A stretch of DNA of 64,000 nt, from NCBI RefSeq assembly GCF_036240795.1, contig NZ_CP108454.1, forward strand, positions 3,038,001-3,102,000, read 5' to 3'. Of this stretch, positions 60,765-64,000 are shown in pieces. The stretch's first letter is position 1. Every line of letters begins with the position of its first letter. The notes beneath the pieces are model-generated. The model did not search any database, was not told the DNA's origin, and saw only the letters and a list, made by a program, of their open reading frames with translations. This stretch comes from Streptomyces sp. NBC_01268. Lineage in GTDB: Bacteria; Actinomycetota; Actinomycetes; Streptomycetales; Streptomycetaceae. The translations under genes were made by a program, and so were the position numbers.

Positions 60765-62156
60765 GTGGCGCACAGAAACGACGAACTAGCCGCAGTGATC
60801 GCGGAGACGGGCTGGTCGCAGCCTGTGGTAGCTGCCGCATTAGTACGGGTAGCAGCGGAGGCCGGAGTCGACGAACTCCTCACCGTCAAGCGCTCGCACA
60901 TCGCCATGTGGGTCGCTGGAACCCGGCCTCGGGGCCGGGCAGCCGACGTCCTGCGAGAAACTCTCGCACGCCGATTGGGACGTCCCCTCACACTCGCGGA
61001 GATCGGCCTCGCTGGGAACTCGTCGGATACGGTCACCGGGTCCGAGTGGGACACCGACACGCTGGCGATTCTGGTCGACTTGGGGAGAAAAAGCATGGAT
61101 CGCGAACGCCGCCGACTCCTCACCGGTGCCGCCGTCTACTCCGTCGGCGGACTGGTCCTCCCCAGGGATCAGTGGTGGGATGAAGCTCCCCAGCGGGCGC
61201 GCTCCCGAGCGGTCGGCCCGAACCGTAGAGTCGGCGAGATCGAAGTGCGGGCTGTTCGCGAAATGACGGAATTCTTTGCCCGTCGCGATCAACGGCACGG
61301 CGGTGTCGACGGTCGAACCGCCCTCTACCAGTACATCGTCGACGACGTCGCCCGGTACGTCAGCGGAGTCTTCAGCAGTGAGACCTCACGCCGTTCTCTG
61401 TACTCGGCGGCAGCCGAGGCTGTGTACGTGGCCGGTTGGATGACTTTCGACGCCTCTCAACACGAGTCCGCACGACGCTACTTCACGCTCGCGCTCAAGC
61501 TTGCTGCCGAAGCCGACGACGCTCCTCTTGCCGGGCACATCCTGCGGGCGATGGCCCATCAGGCCATAGACCTTGGACACACCAGGGCTGCCTTGGACCT
61601 GGCCACCGCCTCCATCGAACGCAAGAGGTATGCCCATGCCACTCCACGCGAACGAGCCCTGATCGGCGTCGTGCGTGCGCGGGCGCTGGCCATGGACGGC
61701 CAGAAGGGCAACGCTATCGCCGCGATCCATCAGGCCGAAACCGACCTTGGCCAATCCGTCGCGGGAGACGGCGAACCTCAGCGGGTCTGGTTCTTCCAAG
61801 AAGCGTCCCTCGCGCATGAGACCGCCCGCACACTATGGGCCCTGGGTGATCTCAATGGCGCCTTGCGCCATTTCCGTGCCAGCGTTCGGCACCGTAGAGC
61901 GGACGCCTTCAGCCGGACCCACGCTGTCACGCTCGGCTACATGGGTGCCGTCCAGGCCGGACAGGGCCAGATCGATGCGGCGTGCGAGACCTGGTCCCGA
62001 GCCCTGGACGCCATGGACTGCGTTCAGTCCGGCAGGACGCGGGAAGCGGCTGTCACCATGCGGACAACCCTGTCCCCCTTCCGCAGTCGCGGAATCCCCG
62101 CAGCCTCCGAGGTGGACGAGCGAGCCCGGGTCGCACTTCGCCGACGAGTAGTCTGA
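60765..62156 (+). CDS. XRE-like regulator with TPR repeats
   Basis: Protein of 463 residues. The N-terminal HTH is ELAAVIAETGWSQPVVAAALVRVAAEAG with KRSHIAMWVAGTRPRGRAAD (about 5-70). RERRRLLTGAAVYSVGGL (about 110-128) is the remnant signal-like segment usual in this family. The remainder is TPR-like (HESARRYFTLALKLAAEADD, HILRAMAHQAIDLGH, ALRHFRASVRHRRADAFS). GTG 60765 follows AGGGG. It is divergent from the ATP-binding gene, and the TrmO-like gene follows it. Likely a regulator of differentiation or secondary metabolism. Confidence 0.87.
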   Translation: MAHRNDELAAVIAETGWSQPVVAAALVRVAAEAGVDELLTVKRSHIAMWVAGTRPRGRAADVLRETLARRLGRPLTLAEIGLAGNSSDTVTGSEWDTDTLAILVDLGRKSMDRERRRLLTGAAVYSVGGLVLPRDQWWDEAPQRARSRAVGPNRRVGEIEVRAVREMTEFFARRDQRHGGVDGRTALYQYIVDDVARYVSGVFSSETSRRSLYSAAAEAVYVAGWMTFDASQHESARRYFTLALKLAAEADDAPLAGHILRAMAHQAIDLGHTRAALDLATASIERKRYAHATPRERALIGVVRARALAMDGQKGNAIAAIHQAETDLGQSVAGDGEPQRVWFFQEASLAHETARTLWALGDLNGALRHFRASVRHRRADAFSRTHAVTLGYMGAVQAGQGQIDAACETWSRALDAMDCVQSGRTREAAVTMRTTLSPFRSRGIPAASEVDERARVALRRRVV

Positions 62157-62214
62157 CGGCGTCGAAGCCGCAGTACCCCATAAGTGGCGCTGCCAATAAG
62201 GAAGAAGGGAAACC

Positions 62215-62700
62215 GTGCCTGCACAGTTCATCGAGGTGCCGGTCATCGCCGACGTCGTCGGAGGTCATACCGGACGCCTCGACGACTTCAAGGGCGGCGT
62301 GGAATCGGTCATCCGCCTGCGGCCGGAGTTCCCCGTGGAGACCCTGCAAGGCATCGAGCAGTTCTCCCACCTCCAGGTCACGTGGTTCTTCAACCTCGGA
62401 TCCCCGGACGATGTCGCGCTTCATGCACGCAGCCCCCGAGGCAACCCCGCATGGCCGGCGACCGGCACCTTCGTTCACCACAACCATCGGCGTCCGGCGC
62501 GGCTGGCTACTTCCTTCCCGAGACTGCTCAAGGTCGACGGGCGCGACCTACACGTCGCGGACCTCGACGCCGACGACGGCACTCAGGTCGTCGATCTCGT
62601 GGCGGTCTTCCAAGAAATGCTCCCTCGTGGGGCCATCACTCAGCCGACGTGGCCAGGCGAAATGCTCGCGGACTATTGGCGAGACGCCTCTGAACGTTGA
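62215..62700 (+). CDS. TrmO/TsaA-like SAM-binding protein
   Basis: Protein of 161 residues. The core GIEQFSHLQVTWFFN and ARSPRGNPAWPATGTF, then RLLKVDGRDLHVADLDADDGTQVVDL, correspond to the GIEEFSH and RSPxRPNPxG motifs of TrmO (tRNA t6A37 methyltransferase), but the second motif is altered (RSPRGNP). It may thus act on another substrate. GTG 62215 has AAGGAAGAAGGG before it. Likely co-transcribed with the XRE gene, 58 bp upstream. Confidence 0.75.
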   Translation: MPAQFIEVPVIADVVGGHTGRLDDFKGGVESVIRLRPEFPVETLQGIEQFSHLQVTWFFNLGSPDDVALHARSPRGNPAWPATGTFVHHNHRRPARLATSFPRLLKVDGRDLHVADLDADDGTQVVDLVAVFQEMLPRGAITQPTWPGEMLADYWRDASER

Positions 62701-63393
62701 GGACCAATCGTGCTGCCAGCACGACATCTGACCTCAGGGGGGTGACGACAGGCCGGTAAGTGGGGGCTCGGTTTGTGGCCGGGGTGGGTGAGCCCGGTTC
62801 CGTCGGATCTCGGTGCGCGGTCGTTGGATGGGGCGGTTGGACGGTGCTTAGCGGCGGTCCGCCATCCGTCGGTTGGGCGTCATGCCCCGCTGGTCACTGC
62901 CGGTGGGTGGGAGGCGCGAACAAGTCCGCTCCACTCCTGGTAAGGGCCTCCCAGGAGGGCCCCAAAGTGCGCCACCTGATCAGTCCGAGTTACTGCGGGA
63001 GACCCACACACAGCGACCAGCGGGGCCTGAAGCCCGGCCCGAGACGACCGCAACCCGCTGAGCGCCGCCGGGCCGCCCCATTCCACTGCCGCGCACCCCG
63101 AGCCGAGGGGACCCGGTCCCACCCACCCCGGCCATGAACCCAGCCCCGCCCCACCGGCCTGTCAGGCGCTCTCCAGCCCCGGGTACTGCCCGGGCCCCCG
63201 CGCGGCCCCGCCCCCGGCCGCCCTCCGAGTGTGAAATGGCGGGCTCCGCCGCCGGGTCAAGGGTGGCGCAGCCCATCGGCGAAGCCGACGCGACGAAGGA
63301 GCGCCCTTGACGCGGTGGTGGAGGCCGCCACACTCGGAAAGAGGGCGGCCGCACCCGCACCCTCGAAGCCGGGTCACGCCGAGAAGCCCATCG
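62701..63393. other. Non-coding stretch with one end-motif of the palindromic element
   Basis: 693 bp in which I see no supported gene; open frames are short and lack ribosome binding sites. GTGACGACAGGCC at 62742-62754 is identical to 13 bp of the end repeat of the 181-bp element, without the rest, so it may be a remnant. No RNA gene or clear terminator was recognised. Confidence 0.5.
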
Positions 63394-64000
63394 TTACGCT
63401 CGCGTCGCCGGTGCCTCGCCTGAGGCGTTCTGGGTGCCGGACAGTGCTGCGTGCACGGCAGCCGCAGCGTGGAGTCGTGCAGTGGGGAAGACCGGGACAG
63501 GACAGTCCTCAGTACCGATGAGAAGCTCGATTTCGGTGCAGCCCAAGATGATGCCTTCCGCGCCGGCAGCGACCAAGTCCGTGATGACCTTCTGATAGGC
63601 GGCACGTGACTCCTCCCGCACAACGCCCAGGCAGAGTTCCTCGTAGATCACGCGGTGAACGATCGCGCGCCCGTCGGCGTCCGGGATGCGCACATCGAGT
63701 CCGCCGGCCTCGAGACGGCCTCGGTAGAACTCCTCCTCCATGGTGAATGCGGTGCCCAGCAGGCCGACTCGGTGCAGGCCCGACGCCCGTACGGCCTCCG
63801 CGGTGGCGTCGGCCAGGTGCAGCAGAGGGATGGAGACCGCCGCCTCGACGTGATCGGCGACCTTGTGCATGGTGTTGGTGCAGATCAGCACCATGTCAGC
63901 GCCTGCCGCCTCAAGAGCTTGAGCAGCCGCAGCCAGGATCTCGCCTGCCTCCGTCCAGCGGCCCTGGACCTGCAACTGCTCGATCTCCGCGAAGTCCACC
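63394..64000 (-). CDS. Aspartate/glutamate racemase family protein, C-terminal part
   Basis: The window ends in the gene; about 200 residues are present and roughly 50 N-terminal ones are missing. The first catalytic Cys is in MVLICTNTMHK and the second in GIILGCTEIELL, as in cofactor-independent Asp/Glu racemases (YgeA type). The visible start (VDFAEIEQLQ) corresponds to internal sequence of full-length relatives, so a GTG at the window edge is not the true start. It would interconvert D- and L-Asp or Glu, for wall or D-amino-acid metabolism. Confidence 0.87.
   Translation of the reverse strand, partial: VDFAEIEQLQVQGRWTEAGEILAAAAQALEAAGADMVLICTNTMHKVADHVEAAVSIPLLHLADATAEAVRASGLHRVGLLGTAFTMEEEFYRGRLEAGGLDVRIPDADGRAIVHRVIYEELCLGVVREESRAAYQKVITDLVAAGAEGIILGCTEIELLIGTEDCPVPVFPTARLHAAAAVHAALSGTQNASGEAPATRA

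Noticed and set aside
62760..63137. Possible small genes in the 62.7-63.4 kb gap
   Set aside because: No ribosome binding site, biased composition, overlapping frames on both strands and no recognisable domain.

Overview
The window is chromosomal DNA of a Streptomyces or a very close relative. The evidence is the very high GC content, third positions that are almost always G or C, frequent GTG starts with purine-rich ribosome binding sites, Tat and sortase substrates, DasR-type operators in front of chitin genes, and families typical of this genus (TPR-type XRE regulators, class E and F sortases, SEC-C proteins). It looks like core-to-intermediate chromosome with one AT-richer insertion of foreign character at about 54.1-59.3 kb.

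Layout. 0-5.3 kb: the start of a sensor kinase with its OmpR-type regulator, a divergent anchored secreted protein, a spermidine-synthase-like protein, a small conserved protein divergent from a TPR-XRE regulator, and a histidine phosphatase. 5.4-11.6 kb: a PAP2 phosphatase, then a tightly coupled operon of an Fe-S RecB-type nuclease, an unknown protein and an SF1 helicase, then a small protein, a primase/polymerase-like protein and the first of three identical tRNA-Lys(CUU) genes. 11.6-24.3 kb: an M6-type protease, a PAS-GGDEF-EAL protein, a GH18 chitinase, a luciferase-like oxidoreductase, an IclR regulator, the second tRNA-Lys, a NarL/kinase pair, an acyl-CoA synthetase and an AA10 chitin LPMO. 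The chitinase and the LPMO both carry DasR-like operators. 24.3-33.1 kb: a giant SPFH protein coupled to a peptidoglycan hydrolase, the third tRNA-Lys, a class F sortase with its likely partner, a HAD phosphatase and a Tat-exported phosphodiesterase.

33.2-39.9 kb is a 2-aminoethylphosphonate-type uptake and degradation operon: binding protein, two permeases, ATPase, phosphonatase-like hydrolase and FAD oxidase. It has a HutC-type GntR gene upstream and a candidate operator in its promoter. 40-53 kb: an LARTG-anchored protein, a ROK regulator divergent from a Gfo/Idh/MocA dehydrogenase, an LPDTG-anchored choice-of-anchor protein, a FAH-family enzyme, an accessory YidC, an HxlR/MFS divergent pair with twin operators, a DUF3311/solute-symporter pair and a class E sortase. 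53.1-62.7 kb: a SEC-C protein, then the AT-richer cassette (PLD-SF2 helicase-DUF3427, DUF262, HEPN with an intact RxxxxH motif), then a NUDIX fusion, an ATP-binding anti-sigma-like protein, a second TPR-XRE regulator and a TrmO-like protein. The window ends in a partial Asp/Glu racemase.

The two most interesting systems are the 54.2-59.2 kb cassette, which looks like an anti-phage island, and the split nuclease/helicase operon at 6.2-10.2 kb, which resembles a Dna2-like machine divided over three genes. A 181-bp near-palindromic element occurs twice, about 38 kb apart, and each copy supplies the stop codon of the neighbouring gene.
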